A stretch of 64,000 nt of DNA. Source: Pseudoalteromonas phenolica. Its GTDB lineage: Bacteria > Pseudomonadota > Gammaproteobacteria > Enterobacterales > Alteromonadaceae. Each line of letters opens with the position of its first letter. Positions within the stretch are counted from its first letter, which is position 1. Position numbers and translations under genes: made by a program. The notes beneath the pieces were generated by a model. That model had not been told where the DNA came from. It made no database searches and saw nothing but the letters and a program-made list of their open reading frames with translations. This document shows positions 36,056 through 45,436 of the stretch, piece by piece. The stretch covers positions 124,001 through 188,000 of the forward strand of contig NZ_PPSW01000008.1 of the NCBI RefSeq assembly GCF_005876835.1, written 5' to 3'.

Positions 36056-37154
36056 ATGTTTGAAGTGAATCCTGTGATTAACCAAATCAAGGAAATTCGC
36101 GAACGCACTGAGCTGCTTAGGGGGTATCTTTGACTACGCTCTAAAACAAGAGCGCTTAGAAGAAGTAAACGCAGAGTTAGAAGACCCAGCAGTATGGAAC
36201 GAGCCTGAAAAAGCACAAGCATTGGGCCGTGAAAAATCGAATCTTGAAGCGATTGTTGAAACCATTGATAACCTTGTTGGTGGTGCAGACGATGCAGAAG
36301 GCCTAGTAGAACTAGCCGTTGAAGCCGAAGACGAAGAAACCTTTGAAGAAGCACAAGCTGAAGTAGAAGGCCTCGTTGGTCAATTAGAAAAACTAGAGTT
36401 TCGTCGTATGTTCTCTGGTGAACAAGATGCTAACGATGCTTACATTGACTTACAGTCAGGTTCGGGCGGTACTGAAGCACAAGACTGGTGTAACATGCTA
36501 TTGCGTATGTACTTACGCTGGGCTGAAGCAAAAGGCTTTAAAGTTGAAATCGTTGAAGCGACCGACGGTGATGTTGCCGGTATTAAAGGCGCAACCGTGC
36601 GTGTATCTGGTGAATATGCTTACGGCTGGTTACGTACAGAAACGGGCGTACACCGTTTAGTGCGTAAGAGCCCATTCGATTCAACAGGTCGTCGTCATAC
36701 TTCATTTGCGTCTGCGTTTATTTACCCAGAAATTGACGACAACATTGAAATTGATATTAACCCAGCTGATTTACGTATCGACGTATATCGTGCATCGGGT
36801 GCCGGTGGTCAGCACGTTAACCGTACAGAATCTGCGGTACGTATTACCCACTTACCAACGAATACCGTTGTGCAGTGTCAGAATGACCGCTCACAACATA
36901 AAAACAAAGCGCAAGCAATGAAGCAGCTAAAAGCAAAATTGTTTGAACTTGAAATGAAAAAGCAAAACGCCGAAAAGCAGTCTCAAGAAGATGCTAAATC
37001 AGATATCGGTTGGGGCAGTCAAATCCGTTCATACGTATTAGATGACTCACGTATCAAAGATTTACGTACTGGCGTTGAAAACCGTAATACCCAAGCGGTA
37101 CTAGACGGTGATTTAGACAAATTTATCGAAGCCAGCCTGAAATCAGGCCTTTAA
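36056..37154 (+). CDS. prfB: Peptide chain release factor 2, programmed +1 frameshift
   Basis: RF2 recognises UAA and UGA and triggers peptide release. Translation starts at ATG 36056, reads 25 codons to an in-frame TGA at 36131-36133, and must shift +1 to continue from GAC at 36132 to the stop at 37154, giving 365 residues, the E. coli length. The codon-recognition motif SPF ([14 protein letters not shown]) and the catalytic GGQ ([11 protein letters not shown]) are intact. The residue matching E. coli position 246 is Ala (YRASGAGGQ), not the Thr of E. coli K-12. lysS follows after 27 bases. Confidence 0.97.
36119..36134 (+). promoter_or_regulatory. Programmed +1 frameshift site in prfB
   Basis: Internal Shine-Dalgarno-like AGGGGG at 36119-36124, then TAT CTT TGA C. 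The slippery CTT codon is followed by the in-frame TGA (codon 26), the same arrangement as in E. coli. RF2 scarcity favours the shift, which autoregulates RF2. Confidence 0.97.
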
Positions 37155-37181
37155 TCAACAAGCTAAACTAAGAGCTAAAAA

Positions 37182-38723
37182 ATGACAGATCAAATCCAAG
37201 ACGAAAATAAACTCATTGCTGAGCGTCGTGCTAAATTGGATACAATTCGTGAGAATTGTGATGCCAATGGCCACCCGAACACCTTCCGCCGTGAAGACTA
37301 TACGGCTGATCTACAGGCTAAGTTTGGTGATAAATCGAAGGAAGAGCTTGTTGAGTTAGACCATCAGGTATCGGTTGCAGGTCGTATCCTTGCTAAACGC
37401 GGTCCTTTCCTTGTGTTACAAGACATGAAAGGCCGTATTCAAGCATATGCATCAAAAGACGTGCAAAAAACGCTTAAAGAAAAATATGGTCAACTAGATA
37501 TCGGTGACATCATCGGTGTGTCTGGTCCACTTCATAAGTCAGGTAAAGGCGACCTTTACGTAGACATGGTTCAGTACGAGTTACTGACTAAGTCACTTCG
37601 TCCGTTACCAGAGAAGTTCCACGGCCTAACAGATCAAGAAGCTAAGTACCGTCAGCGTTATGTTGACCTGATCACCAACATGGACACGCGTGAAACATTC
37701 CGTATCCGTTCAAAAGTGATTGAAGGTATTCGTCGTTTCTTAGCTGAGCGTGACTTCATGGAAGTTGAAACGCCAATGCTTCAGGTTATTCCAGGTGGTG
37801 CAACGGCGCGTCCATTCGTGACTCACCACAATGCACTAGATATCGACATGTACCTACGTATCGCGCCTGAGCTTTACCTTAAGCGTCTAGTAGTAGGTGG
37901 TTTTGACCGTGTATTCGAGATCAACCGTAACTTCCGTAACGAAGGTCTTTCAACGCGTCATAACCCAGAATTCACGATGATCGAATTCTACCAAGCGTAT
38001 GCTGACTACAACGACCTAATGAACTTAACTGAAGACATGTTACGTACTGTTGCACAAGACGTTCTTGGTACAACAACAGTGATTAATACAGTTAAAAACG
38101 CTGAAGGCGAAGTGGTTGAGACGATTGAATATGACTTCGGTAAGCAGTTCGAGCGTCTATCTATGGCTGATGCCATCATCAAGCATGGTCCTGATGCTGA
38201 AGAAATCGCGCATATCTTCAAAGATCCTGAAAACCACTTCGATGAGCTAGTTGCTTACGCGAAGAAAGTACACGTTAAGATCCCAGAGAAATGTGTATGG
38301 GGTGCAGGTAAGTTCTTATGTGAGATCTTCGAAGAAACTGCTGAGCATAAGCTAATTCAACCGACTTTCATCACTGAGTACCCGTGGGAAGTATCTCCAC
38401 TTGCACGTCGTAACGATGAAAATCCATTCATCACTGACCGTTTCGAATTCTTCGTTGGTGGTCGTGAACTTGCTAATGGTTTCTCTGAGCTTAACGATGC
38501 GCAAGACCAAGCTGAGCGTTTTGCGCGTCAGGTTGAAGAAAAAGATGCCGGTGATGACGAAGCAATGCACTTCGATGCTGACTACATTCAAGCGCTTGAG
38601 TATGGTTTACCACCAACAGCGGGTGAGGGTATTGGTATTGACCGTCTAGTGATGCTTTTCACTGACTCACCAACAATCAAAGACGTTATCTTGTTCCCGC
38701 ATATGCGTCCACAAGCTGACTAA
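37182..38723 (+). CDS. lysS: Lysyl-tRNA synthetase, class II
   Basis: Charges tRNA-Lys. The 513-residue protein has an N-terminal OB-fold anticodon-binding domain ([12 protein letters not shown]) and the class II catalytic core: motif 1 near [21 protein letters not shown], motif 2 [21 protein letters not shown] and motif 3 [13 protein letters not shown]. It is 27 bases after prfB, the same pairing as in E. coli. Confidence 0.97.
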   Translation: MTDQIQDENKLIAERRAKLDTIRENCDANGHPNTFRREDYTADLQAKFGDKSKEELVELDHQVSVAGRILAKRGPFLVLQDMKGRIQAYASKDVQKTLKEKYGQLDIGDIIGVSGPLHKSGKGDLYVDMVQYELLTKSLRPLPEKFHGLTDQEAKYRQRYVDLITNMDTRETFRIRSKVIEGIRRFLAERDFMEVETPMLQVIPGGATARPFVTHHNALDIDMYLRIAPELYLKRLVVGGFDRVFEINRNFRNEGLSTRHNPEFTMIEFYQAYADYNDLMNLTEDMLRTVAQDVLGTTTVINTVKNAEGEVVETIEYDFGKQFERLSMADAIIKHGPDAEEIAHIFKDPENHFDELVAYAKKVHVKIPEKCVWGAGKFLCEIFEETAEHKLIQPTFITEYPWEVSPLARRNDENPFITDRFEFFVGGRELANGFSELNDAQDQAERFARQVEEKDAGDDEAMHFDADYIQALEYGLPPTAGEGIGIDRLVMLFTDSPTIKDVILFPHMRPQAD

Positions 38724-38746
38724 TCTCGATTGAGTTAATAGATAAG

Positions 38747-38776
38747 AGCCTTGGCAAATGCCGGGGCTTTTTTTTG
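38747..38776 (+). terminator. Terminator after lysS
   Basis: AGCCTTGGC pairs with GCCGGGGCT (two G-T pairs) around AAAT, followed by a run of nine or more T, about 24 bases past the lysS stop. Confidence 0.85.
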
Positions 38777-38868
38777 CCTAAAAAAGCTATATTTAACAAT
38801 TCGATATTTAAAAATAGGGGTAAGAAATTTAGATGGATAAAGAAAAGAGATTCAGAAATAAAGGTAAG

Positions 38869-39050
38869 ACTTCCCCGGCTTCGCGGATGCTGATGTCAGC
38901 CCTTGAACCCTAAGGTTCAAGGCGGAGTGTAACAGCTCACCGTAGGCTTCTCGGTACATGCCAAGCTTGCGCAATAGTAAGCAAACTACACCCCTAGATA
39001 AAGTTTATCGGCTCAGGGACTTAATCTGCTGTCCTACGAGCTAGGGAATT
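38869..39050 (-). ncRNA. ssrS: 6S RNA
   Basis: About 182 bases, the usual 6S length (E. coli 184). Compared with E. coli 6S RNA the same landmarks occur in the same order on the minus strand: the CCCTGAGCCGAT segment in the 5' half, CCGAGAAGCCT in the 3' half of the central bubble, the CCTTGAACC/GGTTCAAGG hairpin, and a 3' segment that pairs with the 5' end (TTCCCTAGCT with AGCCGGGGAA). 6S RNA sequesters sigma-70 holoenzyme in stationary phase. It lies between lysS and ygfB; in E. coli ssrS is also near ygfB. The ends are estimated from the promoter and the closing stem. Confidence 0.88.
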
Positions 39051-39056
39051 AAGTTC

Positions 39057-39084
39057 AGTATATAAGACTTGCAGCAGAGGTAAA
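39057..39084 (-). promoter_or_regulatory. Sigma-70 promoter of 6S RNA
   Basis: On the minus strand TTTACC (39084-39079) and TATACT (39062-39057) are separated by 16 bases, placing the start about seven bases on, at 39050. Confidence 0.65.
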
Positions 39085-39291
39085 CCATAAATCAAAAAAT
39101 ATCAGTTCAACTGCTGGCAAATTAAACGCCATTGCCGACATAACCGACAACTGTTCATAATTGAAGCCCTTTAAAGACAATTGTTTGGAGTTGCTATACT
39201 GTGAGTGTTAGCATTGATAGCAATTAAATTAAGACATACTTTTTAAATGGAGTGTGTTCTTATAATGAAGATTCTTTGACGAGCATTAGCA

Positions 39292-39849
39292 ATGACAGAA
39301 ATGACCGATTACACACAAGCACAACTGCTGCTTGAAAAGCATGATATTTTCGTATCGCCTTCAGAAGCACACGGCACCATCAGTGGTTTGCTGGCTTGTG
39401 GCTTAAACATTGATGAAAAAGACTACTTAATCATGTTAAGTGACGTGTTTAACGACGGACAAAGTTTCTCCAACGAATTAAAAGGGCTATTTGGCCAAAT
39501 GTTCACGCATGTTATGTCATGCTTCAACAGCGAAGAACCAAACTTTGAGCTGTATTTGCCAAATGAAGACGAAACCCTACTAGATAAAGCCAATGCGCTA
39601 GTGGCATGGGTGTCGGGCTTTTTATTGGGCTTTGGCTTAAAGCAAAAAGACTATGGCAAGCTGTCGGTTGATGTAAAAGAAGTGATCAACGATTTTAGTG
39701 AAATCACTAAACTCGACACTGATTTCGGTGAAGAAGAAGAAGACCAACAAGCTTTCCACGAGATAGTTGAATATATCCGTGTTTCAGCGCTGTTATGTTT
39801 TGCTGAAATGGGCAGAGAAACTGTTACTCCATCAAAGACGTTACACTAA
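39292..39849 (+). CDS. ygfB: YgfB/YecA-family (UPF0149) protein
   Basis: A 185-residue acidic cytosolic protein of the UPF0149 family. Signatures are the N-terminal SPSEAHGTISGLLACG and the central WVSGFLLGFGL; the C-terminus holds EEEEDQQAFHEIVEYIRVSALL. Biochemical function is not settled; in Pseudomonas aeruginosa a homologue affects ampDh3 expression. It overlaps pepP by one base (TAATG), heading the ygfB-pepP-ubiH-ubiI operon. Confidence 0.93.
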   Translation: MTEMTDYTQAQLLLEKHDIFVSPSEAHGTISGLLACGLNIDEKDYLIMLSDVFNDGQSFSNELKGLFGQMFTHVMSCFNSEEPNFELYLPNEDETLLDKANALVAWVSGFLLGFGLKQKDYGKLSVDVKEVINDFSEITKLDTDFGEEEEDQQAFHEIVEYIRVSALLCFAEMGRETVTPSKTLH

Positions 39850-41159
39850 TGATCAGCATTCAAGAATTTGTTCAGCGCAGAAGCAAATTACTTGCGCAAC
39901 TCGACAACCACAGCGTAGCGATTATTCCTGCTGCGGTTGAGATCACCCGCAGTCGCGATACCGAATTCCCGTTTCGCCAAGACAGTGACTTTTTCTACCT
40001 GACAGGCTTTAAAGAGCCAGATGCCGTTTTAGTCTTATCAAAAGACAAGCAAGGTGAAGGCAAAAGCACGTTATTCTGTCGTAACAAGGATAAAACTGCC
40101 GAGATTTGGCACGGCCGCCGAGTGGGCTATGAAAGCGCCAAATCTGATTATCAGTTTGATGAAACTTACCCGTTGAGTGAGTTAGACGATGAGCTACTGC
40201 AATTGGTAAATGGCAATCGCACTTTATTTTATGCGCAAGGTACTTACAGTGCGTTTGATGACAAGGTATGGGCTTTATTAAATACCCTGCGCGGCGCACC
40301 AAAAAAAGGCTATCGCGCGCCGGAGATAATCAAAGATACACGACCGCTTATTCACGAAATGCGTTTGTTTAAATCAGACGCCGAAATTGCCGTGATGCGT
40401 AAAGCGGGTCAAATTAGCGCTGAAGGTCATGTGCGAGCAATGCAGTTTGCCAAGCCTGATGCCACAGAATATCAACTAGAAGCCGAGCTTCATCATCATT
40501 ATGCAATGAATGGCGCACGCTACCCGGCGTATGGCACCATTGTCGGCTCAGGCAATAATGCCAATATTCTGCATTACACAGAAAACAGCGATACCTTAAA
40601 AGCTGGCGACTTAGTGTTGATTGACTCAGGGTGTGAGCTTGAAGGTTATGCCGCTGATATCACGCGAACTTTCCCTGCGTCTGGTAAATTCAGTGAGCCA
40701 CAAAAAACCATTTATGAGCTGGTATTAAAAGCTCAAGCGGCGGCATTTGAGCATGTGAAGCCGGGCGGTACTTTGGTTGCTGCTAATAAAGCGGTGATGA
40801 CAGTAATGACCCAAGGTTTGATCGAGCTCGGTATTTTATCTGGCGAGTTAGATACACTTGTTGAAAAACAAGCATGCAAAGCGTTCTATATGCATGGTTT
40901 AGGTCACTGGTTAGGTCTTGATGTTCACGATGTGGGCGAGTACAAGCTCGATGAAGCCGACCGTCCATTTGCACCGGGTATGGTGTTGACCATAGAGCCA
41001 GGTTTGTACTTCGATGAAGATGCGCAAGTGCCAGAGCAATATAAAGGCATCGGCATTCGTATTGAAGACGACCTATTGGTAACTGAAAATGGTCACGAAA
41101 ATCTGACCCAAGACGTGCCGAAAACCGTAGCAGAAATAGAAGCGTTAATGCAGCAGTAG
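39849..41159 (+). CDS. pepP: Xaa-Pro aminopeptidase PepP
   Basis: Manganese-dependent aminopeptidase P that removes N-terminal residues before proline. The 436-residue protein has the N-terminal creatinase-like domain (FPFRQDSDFFYLTGFKEPDAV) and the pita-bread fold with metal ligands Asp in LIDSGCE, Asp in AADITRTFP, His in HGLGHWLGLDVHD, Glu in TIEPGLYF and Glu in GIRIEDD. Translationally coupled to ygfB. Confidence 0.96.
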   Translation: MISIQEFVQRRSKLLAQLDNHSVAIIPAAVEITRSRDTEFPFRQDSDFFYLTGFKEPDAVLVLSKDKQGEGKSTLFCRNKDKTAEIWHGRRVGYESAKSDYQFDETYPLSELDDELLQLVNGNRTLFYAQGTYSAFDDKVWALLNTLRGAPKKGYRAPEIIKDTRPLIHEMRLFKSDAEIAVMRKAGQISAEGHVRAMQFAKPDATEYQLEAELHHHYAMNGARYPAYGTIVGSGNNANILHYTENSDTLKAGDLVLIDSGCELEGYAADITRTFPASGKFSEPQKTIYELVLKAQAAAFEHVKPGGTLVAANKAVMTVMTQGLIELGILSGELDTLVEKQACKAFYMHGLGHWLGLDVHDVGEYKLDEADRPFAPGMVLTIEPGLYFDEDAQVPEQYKGIGIRIEDDLLVTENGHENLTQDVPKTVAEIEALMQQ

Positions 41160-41168
41160 GAGAATGCG

Positions 41169-42350
41169 TTGCAGCACTTTGATGTTGTGATTGTAGGCGG
41201 CGGTATGGCGGGGGCCACCGCTGCTTTGGCAATCAAAAAGACCAGCCCAACTTTGCAAGTTGCCGTGATTGAGGCATTTGCACCAAAAAGCCAAACACAT
41301 CCCAGTTTTGACGACCGCTCAATTGCCTTGGCTGATCAGTCTGTGCAGTATTTAAAGCAGTTTAACTTGTTTAATGCCGACTGGCCGTTTGCCGAAGCCA
41401 TTAAGCAAGTGCACGTGTCTGATAGAGGTCACTTTGGTAAAACCTCACTGCACCATCAAGACTATAAAACGAATGCCCTTGGTTATGTGGTGGAAGTGAA
41501 CCCATTTGGTGCTTATTTACACCAACAGCTAGCTAAAACTGACATTCAACTATACTGCCCAGCGACCATTAATGAATTAAAGCAAACCCAATCTAGTGTT
41601 GAGCTGACCTTAAACGACGAAACCCAGTTAAGTGGAAAGCTGTTGGTTGTTGCCGATGGCGCACAATCCCCCACGCGCAAACAGCTAAACATTGGTTTTG
41701 ATAGTTTGGCTTATGAGCAAGGGGCACTAATCGCCAATATCGAAGTTGAAGGTGGTCATAGCGGTCAAGCGTTTGAACGTTTTACCGAGCATGGGCCAAT
41801 GGCACTGCTGCCTATGACACAAAACCGCTACTCGCTGGTTTGGTGTATGCCAAGCGTACACCTTGAACATTATAAAACGCTTGAACCTGACGCCTTTATT
41901 TCAGAGCTGCAAACTGCCTTTGGCTATCGCGCAGGAGTATTCAAGCAAGTTGGTATGCGCGCACAATATCCGCTGGTACTAGGGCGAGTCGAGCAGCTCG
42001 TTCATCACCGTAGCCTATTAATCGGTAATGCAGCTCATGCTATTCACCCTATTGCTGGGCAAGGTTTTAATTTGGGTTTAAGAGACATTCAAGCTTTGGT
42101 TGAGCTGATTGCATCAAAGCAACATGCTTTGGGTGAGCATGCCTTCACACAAGCTTATAACCGTGCGCGCGCACAAGACATCAAAATGGTGATGACACTG
42201 ACCGATGCGCTCGTGCGACTATTCTCCAATTCATCTCGTTTAATGGCACTCGGTCGCAGTTGCGGTTTACTTGCCATGTCACTGTCTGAAAATTTAAAAG
42301 CACCGTTAGCCAAGCAACTAATGGGTCATGTTATTAAAGGAAAAAGCTGA
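41169..42350 (+). CDS. ubiH: Ubiquinone hydroxylase UbiH
   Basis: FAD monooxygenase of ubiquinone synthesis (ring C6 hydroxylation in E. coli). The 393-residue protein has the dinucleotide motif VVIVGGGMAGATAAL, the DG-type motif VADGAQSPTR and the GD-type FAD motif LIGNAAHAIHPIAGQGFNLGLRD. HVSDRGHFG and QAFERFTEHGPMALLPM are typical of UbiH. The start is a TTG at 41169 with AGGAG seven bases upstream; no in-frame ATG is better placed. It ends TGATG overlapping ubiI. Confidence 0.94.
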   Translation: MQHFDVVIVGGGMAGATAALAIKKTSPTLQVAVIEAFAPKSQTHPSFDDRSIALADQSVQYLKQFNLFNADWPFAEAIKQVHVSDRGHFGKTSLHHQDYKTNALGYVVEVNPFGAYLHQQLAKTDIQLYCPATINELKQTQSSVELTLNDETQLSGKLLVVADGAQSPTRKQLNIGFDSLAYEQGALIANIEVEGGHSGQAFERFTEHGPMALLPMTQNRYSLVWCMPSVHLEHYKTLEPDAFISELQTAFGYRAGVFKQVGMRAQYPLVLGRVEQLVHHRSLLIGNAAHAIHPIAGQGFNLGLRDIQALVELIASKQHALGEHAFTQAYNRARAQDIKMVMTLTDALVRLFSNSSRLMALGRSCGLLAMSLSENLKAPLAKQLMGHVIKGKS

Positions 42351-43516
42351 TGCAACAAGCGCAAGTATGTATTGTCGGTGGTGGCTGTGTAGGCCTCACT
42401 TTGGCGTTAGGTCTGGCGAAAAATAACATTAGCGTACACGTGATTGATGCGGGTAATGAACCTGCGCTACTTACTGAGCAGTTTGCTAATCGCGTGAGTG
42501 CCATCAGTCTTGCCAGCCAAACGTTATTTACTGAGCTAGGCGCATGGGGTGATATTTTAGCGCAGCGAACTTGTGCCTATACACATATGGATGTCAGAGA
42601 CAAAGATAGTTTTGGCAAAATCGCGTTTAACAGCACCGAGCTAGATTTACCTGAGCTTGGCCACATCATTGAAAATGATGCCATTCGTTATGCGCTGTTT
42701 CAGCAGTTAAAACAGTATTCATCTGCAACGCTTAGCTTTAATACTCGCTATCAAGCTATTCATCAAACCGACACTGACGTGTTAATCACCTTAGAATCAG
42801 GCATGCCGGTTATGGCCAAGCTATTAGTTGCAGCAGATGGGGCAAATTCGGGTATTCGTACTCAGTTTAAAATGCCCATTACCTTTTGGGACTACGACCA
42901 CCACGCCATCGTCGCAACGGTTAAGACGCAAGAGACACACAGCCACACTGCAAGACAAGTATTCTTACCAACCGGACCTTTGGCGTTTTTACCGCTGAGT
43001 GATGAACGAAGCCAATCAATAGTATGGTCAACGTCACCTGAGCAAGCACAGCATTTGATGTCATTAGACAACGCTGAGTTTAATAAAGCATTGAATGTCG
43101 CTATCGACGGTCAGTGCGGTTTATGCGAAGTACAAGACGACCGTGCAGTGTTCCCACTGAAAATGCGTTACGCCCAACAGTGGGTAAACGGCAAGATTGC
43201 ATTAATGGGTGATGCTGCACACACCATCCATCCGCTGGCTGGGTTAGGTATGAACCTAGGTCTTAAAGATGCAGCGCTTTTAATTAAACTACTCACCGAC
43301 AGCAAGCAAGAATTTGCCAGTACCCGCGTGCTGCGTGAATACGAACGAGCTCGTAAACTCGATGCACAAAAGCACATTGCCATGATGCAAGGCTTAAAAG
43401 AGTTGTTTGAAGGCGATAACCCGCTGAAGAAACTGATCCGTGGTGTTGGGTTGAGTATGGTTGATAACCTTGGGCCGATTAAAACCCTGTTTGCCAAAGA
43501 GGCCGTGGGTAAGTAA
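42350..43516 (+). CDS. ubiI: Ubiquinone C5-hydroxylase UbiI (VisC-like)
   Basis: Second FAD monooxygenase of the ubiquinone pathway, 388 residues, paralogous to ubiH. Motifs: VCIVGGGCVGLTLALGLA, VAADGANSGIR and LMGDAAHTIHPLAGLGMNLGLKD. Its place directly after ubiH, with a one-base overlap, matches visC/ubiI of E. coli. A different UbiF-type regiospecificity cannot be excluded from sequence alone. It is followed by repeats rather than a classical terminator. Confidence 0.91.
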   Translation: MQQAQVCIVGGGCVGLTLALGLAKNNISVHVIDAGNEPALLTEQFANRVSAISLASQTLFTELGAWGDILAQRTCAYTHMDVRDKDSFGKIAFNSTELDLPELGHIIENDAIRYALFQQLKQYSSATLSFNTRYQAIHQTDTDVLITLESGMPVMAKLLVAADGANSGIRTQFKMPITFWDYDHHAIVATVKTQETHSHTARQVFLPTGPLAFLPLSDERSQSIVWSTSPEQAQHLMSLDNAEFNKALNVAIDGQCGLCEVQDDRAVFPLKMRYAQQWVNGKIALMGDAAHTIHPLAGLGMNLGLKDAALLIKLLTDSKQEFASTRVLREYERARKLDAQKHIAMMQGLKELFEGDNPLKKLIRGVGLSMVDNLGPIKTLFAKEAVGK

Positions 43517-43524
43517 GTGCATCC

Positions 43525-43608
43525 GTGCAAAATATATGTTGCGAAGCAAGGTTATTTTGCGCAAGGGTGACGAGTGACCGAAACGAAGTTTCGCAGCGCG
43601 AGGAGGTG
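43525..43608. repeat. Partial, rearranged copy of the long dispersed repeat
   Basis: Two segments shared with the long repeats at 50391-50815 and 53612-54025: GTTGCGAAGCAAGGTT with its flanks (43525-43566, direct orientation) and GAAACGAAGTTTCGCAGCGC with its flanks (43566-43608, inverted relative to the other copies). So one half is inverted here. Confidence 0.8.
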
Positions 43609-43680
43609 AGGGGATGGATACCCGATGGGCGTAGCTACATGGATGTAATACAACACCAATATTCATTTCAAAGTTAATCT

Positions 43681-43750
43681 GCGCGGGGTAAACCCGCGCC
43701 TACAAAGAAAGCCTAAACTCCTTCCTGTGGGCGCCGACTTCATGTCGCGC
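43681..43750. repeat. Pair of REP-like palindromes after ubiI
   Basis: The first is GCGCGGGGTAAACCCGCGC followed by CTAC (on the minus strand GTAG plus hairpin), 43681-43703. The second is GTGG followed by GCGCCGACTTCATGTCGCGC, 43727-43750. The tetranucleotide-plus-hairpin pattern and inverted arrangement match REP/BIME elements. Confidence 0.75.
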
Positions 43751-43765
43751 TTGTTGAAAGCTTTC

Positions 43766-44611
43766 TTACCCCAATCTCAACTCAATGAACTCAGCCAGCT
43801 TATCAACGGCATGCACAGATTCGGGTGAATTTTTTACCAAGCAAATACCAATTTGGCCGAGTTCGGGCAGGTGAGGGGTGTGTGACTGGTAGTTTAAATC
43901 GCTTGGTACGGTGCTTTTAGCAAGCACGGTGACGCCTAGGTCTTCTTTAATCGCGGCGATTAAACCGGTTAAATCGGCGTTGCTGTATACAATGCGGTAT
44001 TTTAATCCGGCTTGCTGTAGGGCTTCGATGGCGCGGCGGCGGTAGATGCAGCCCTCAGGTGCGGTGACCAAAGTCACTATATCGTTCTTAGCGAGGTTTA
44101 AATTGCCGACCCATACCAGTTGGTCTTGCATAAACACAGGGAACTGATCTGAATTAAGCTCTTCATTCAGTGCCAACACTAAATCGAATTGATCTTGGCG
44201 CGAAACAGATAACAAATGCTTACTCAAACGTGATTTAACTTCGAGGGCCACATCAGGGTAAAGAGAAACGAAGTCGCCAATAATCGACGGCAGAATACGG
44301 GCTGCAAATTCGCTCGGAATACCTAGGCGCACTTTACCGGTCACACTCTCTGAGGTGAACTGCTGTAGGATGGCGTCGTTTTGTTGCAGCATTTGTTTAG
44401 CCAGCGGCAGCAAAAGCTCGCCATATTGATTGATAACTTGTCTTTGGCCTTGTTTTTTAAACAGTCGACAGCCGAGCATTTCTTCGAGTCGTTTGATTTG
44501 TAATGACACCGCAGGTTGCGATAATCCCAGTAGTTCACCGGCCTTGGCAAAGCCACCTAATTCAACCACAGTAACAAATGTGCGTAAGCCGTCGTTCGAT
44601 AAGTTCTTCAT
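43766..44611 (-). CDS. LysR-family transcriptional regulator
   Basis: A 281-residue regulator with the N-terminal winged helix (TFVTVVELGGFAKAGELLGLSQPAVSLQIKRLE in two parts, about residues 10-45) and the effector-binding domain from about residue 90 (GKVRLGIPSEFAARILP). It is divergent from a GcvT-like gene that precedes gcvTHP, with an inverted repeat between, so it may control that gene. It is not GcvA by any feature I can point to; target and ligand are unknown. Confidence 0.9.
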   Translation of the reverse strand: MKNLSNDGLRTFVTVVELGGFAKAGELLGLSQPAVSLQIKRLEEMLGCRLFKKQGQRQVINQYGELLLPLAKQMLQQNDAILQQFTSESVTGKVRLGIPSEFAARILPSIIGDFVSLYPDVALEVKSRLSKHLLSVSRQDQFDLVLALNEELNSDQFPVFMQDQLVWVGNLNLAKNDIVTLVTAPEGCIYRRRAIEALQQAGLKYRIVYSNADLTGLIAAIKEDLGVTVLAKSTVPSDLNYQSHTPHLPELGQIGICLVKNSPESVHAVDKLAEFIELRLG

Positions 44612-44650
44612 ATTTAAAAAATCAATTTATAAAACCAAGTTACATAAGCA

Positions 44651-44672
44651 TTATTTATCAATGTATAAATAA
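44651..44672. promoter_or_regulatory. Inverted repeat, candidate LysR operator
   Basis: TTATTTAT and ATAAATAA around CAATGT, perfect eight-base arms, centred between the LysR gene and the divergent GcvT-like gene. LysR regulators often bind such AT-rich dyads near their own divergent promoter. Confidence 0.45.
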
Positions 44673-44739
44673 ATACAATTTGTTGTTGCCCAAATGCACT
44701 CATATACTGCAAAAATTAAAGTTTTATTAAGGTGTGGTT

Positions 44740-45312
44740 ATGACATTTTCAGCCAGTATGTTTGCAAAACATCGTCAAGGCACAGCGCCTGCGCTAAATA
44801 CATTAGCGTTAGACAGCGCACAGTTGGTCTTAGACTTCAGTGGCTTCGAAACCACACCATTTTTAAATCAAGTTTTAGGTATTAATCTAAATAAACTATT
44901 AGCACCGGGTTTAGGCGTTAAAGGCCAACTGGCATCGGGTGCGGCATTTACGGTTTATTACTTCAGCGAAACGGCTTACCGCTTTGTGATTGAACAAAAT
45001 CACGCTGATGAGCTACAAAACTTGGTTGAAGCCCACCACAGTGATTACGACATTGAGCTGGTGGCGCGTAAAGATTTAAGCATGAGCACACTAAGCGGTG
45101 AGCAAGCGTTTGATACCATTATCAAACAGTTTGGCTTAACACCGGGTCTGCGTTTATCAGACGAGCAAGTGTGCTACGGCCGTCAAAGTGGTGAAGTGTT
45201 CGTCACTTCATTACTTGCAGGCGACTTGCAGCAGTATCAGTTGATTGCCCAAACAGACACTCTGAACAAATGGCATCAGCAGTTGCAAGAACAAGGCTTT
45301 AGCCTAAACTAG
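44740..45312 (+). CDS. Orphan GcvT/YgfZ-like folate-domain protein
   Basis: A 190-residue protein whose sequence follows the N-terminal half of GcvT: DFSGFETTPFLNQVLGINLNKLLAPG resembles the GcvT segment on [14 protein letters not shown], and YYFSETAYRFVIEQNHADEL resembles [19 protein letters not shown] of the adjacent gcvT. It lacks the C-terminal GcvT domains, so it is not an aminomethyltransferase by itself. The start ATG 44740 has AAGGTG seven bases upstream; a GTG at 44734 is possible. It lies between the LysR gene and gcvT and could be an accessory or regulatory relative. Homology is my reading, not a search result. Confidence 0.6.
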   Translation: MTFSASMFAKHRQGTAPALNTLALDSAQLVLDFSGFETTPFLNQVLGINLNKLLAPGLGVKGQLASGAAFTVYYFSETAYRFVIEQNHADELQNLVEAHHSDYDIELVARKDLSMSTLSGEQAFDTIIKQFGLTPGLRLSDEQVCYGRQSGEVFVTSLLAGDLQQYQLIAQTDTLNKWHQQLQEQGFSLN

Positions 45313-45328
45313 ATTTCAAATAAAATTT

Positions 45329-45417
45329 GCTAAGGCACTCAATACGGGTGCCTTAGCTGTTATTGCATTAACCCCGCCTCGAAGAGGCAATCTTGTAGCC
45401 ATACACTACAAGGTCAG
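45329..45417 (+). promoter_or_regulatory. Three hairpins in the gcvT leader
   Basis: GCTAAGGCAC/GTGCCTTAGC (45329-45357), probably the terminator of the preceding gene although no long T run follows; GCCTC-GAA-GAGGC (45376-45388); and CTTGTAG/CTACAAG (45392-45412 region). None matches a glycine riboswitch that I can recognise. Confidence 0.45.
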
Positions 45418-45436
45418 TAATTAGTGAAGGAATGAT

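Noticed and set aside
45313-45436. Glycine riboswitch upstream of gcvT
   Set aside because: The leader is only 124 bases with three simple hairpins and none of the conserved tandem aptamer motifs I would expect.
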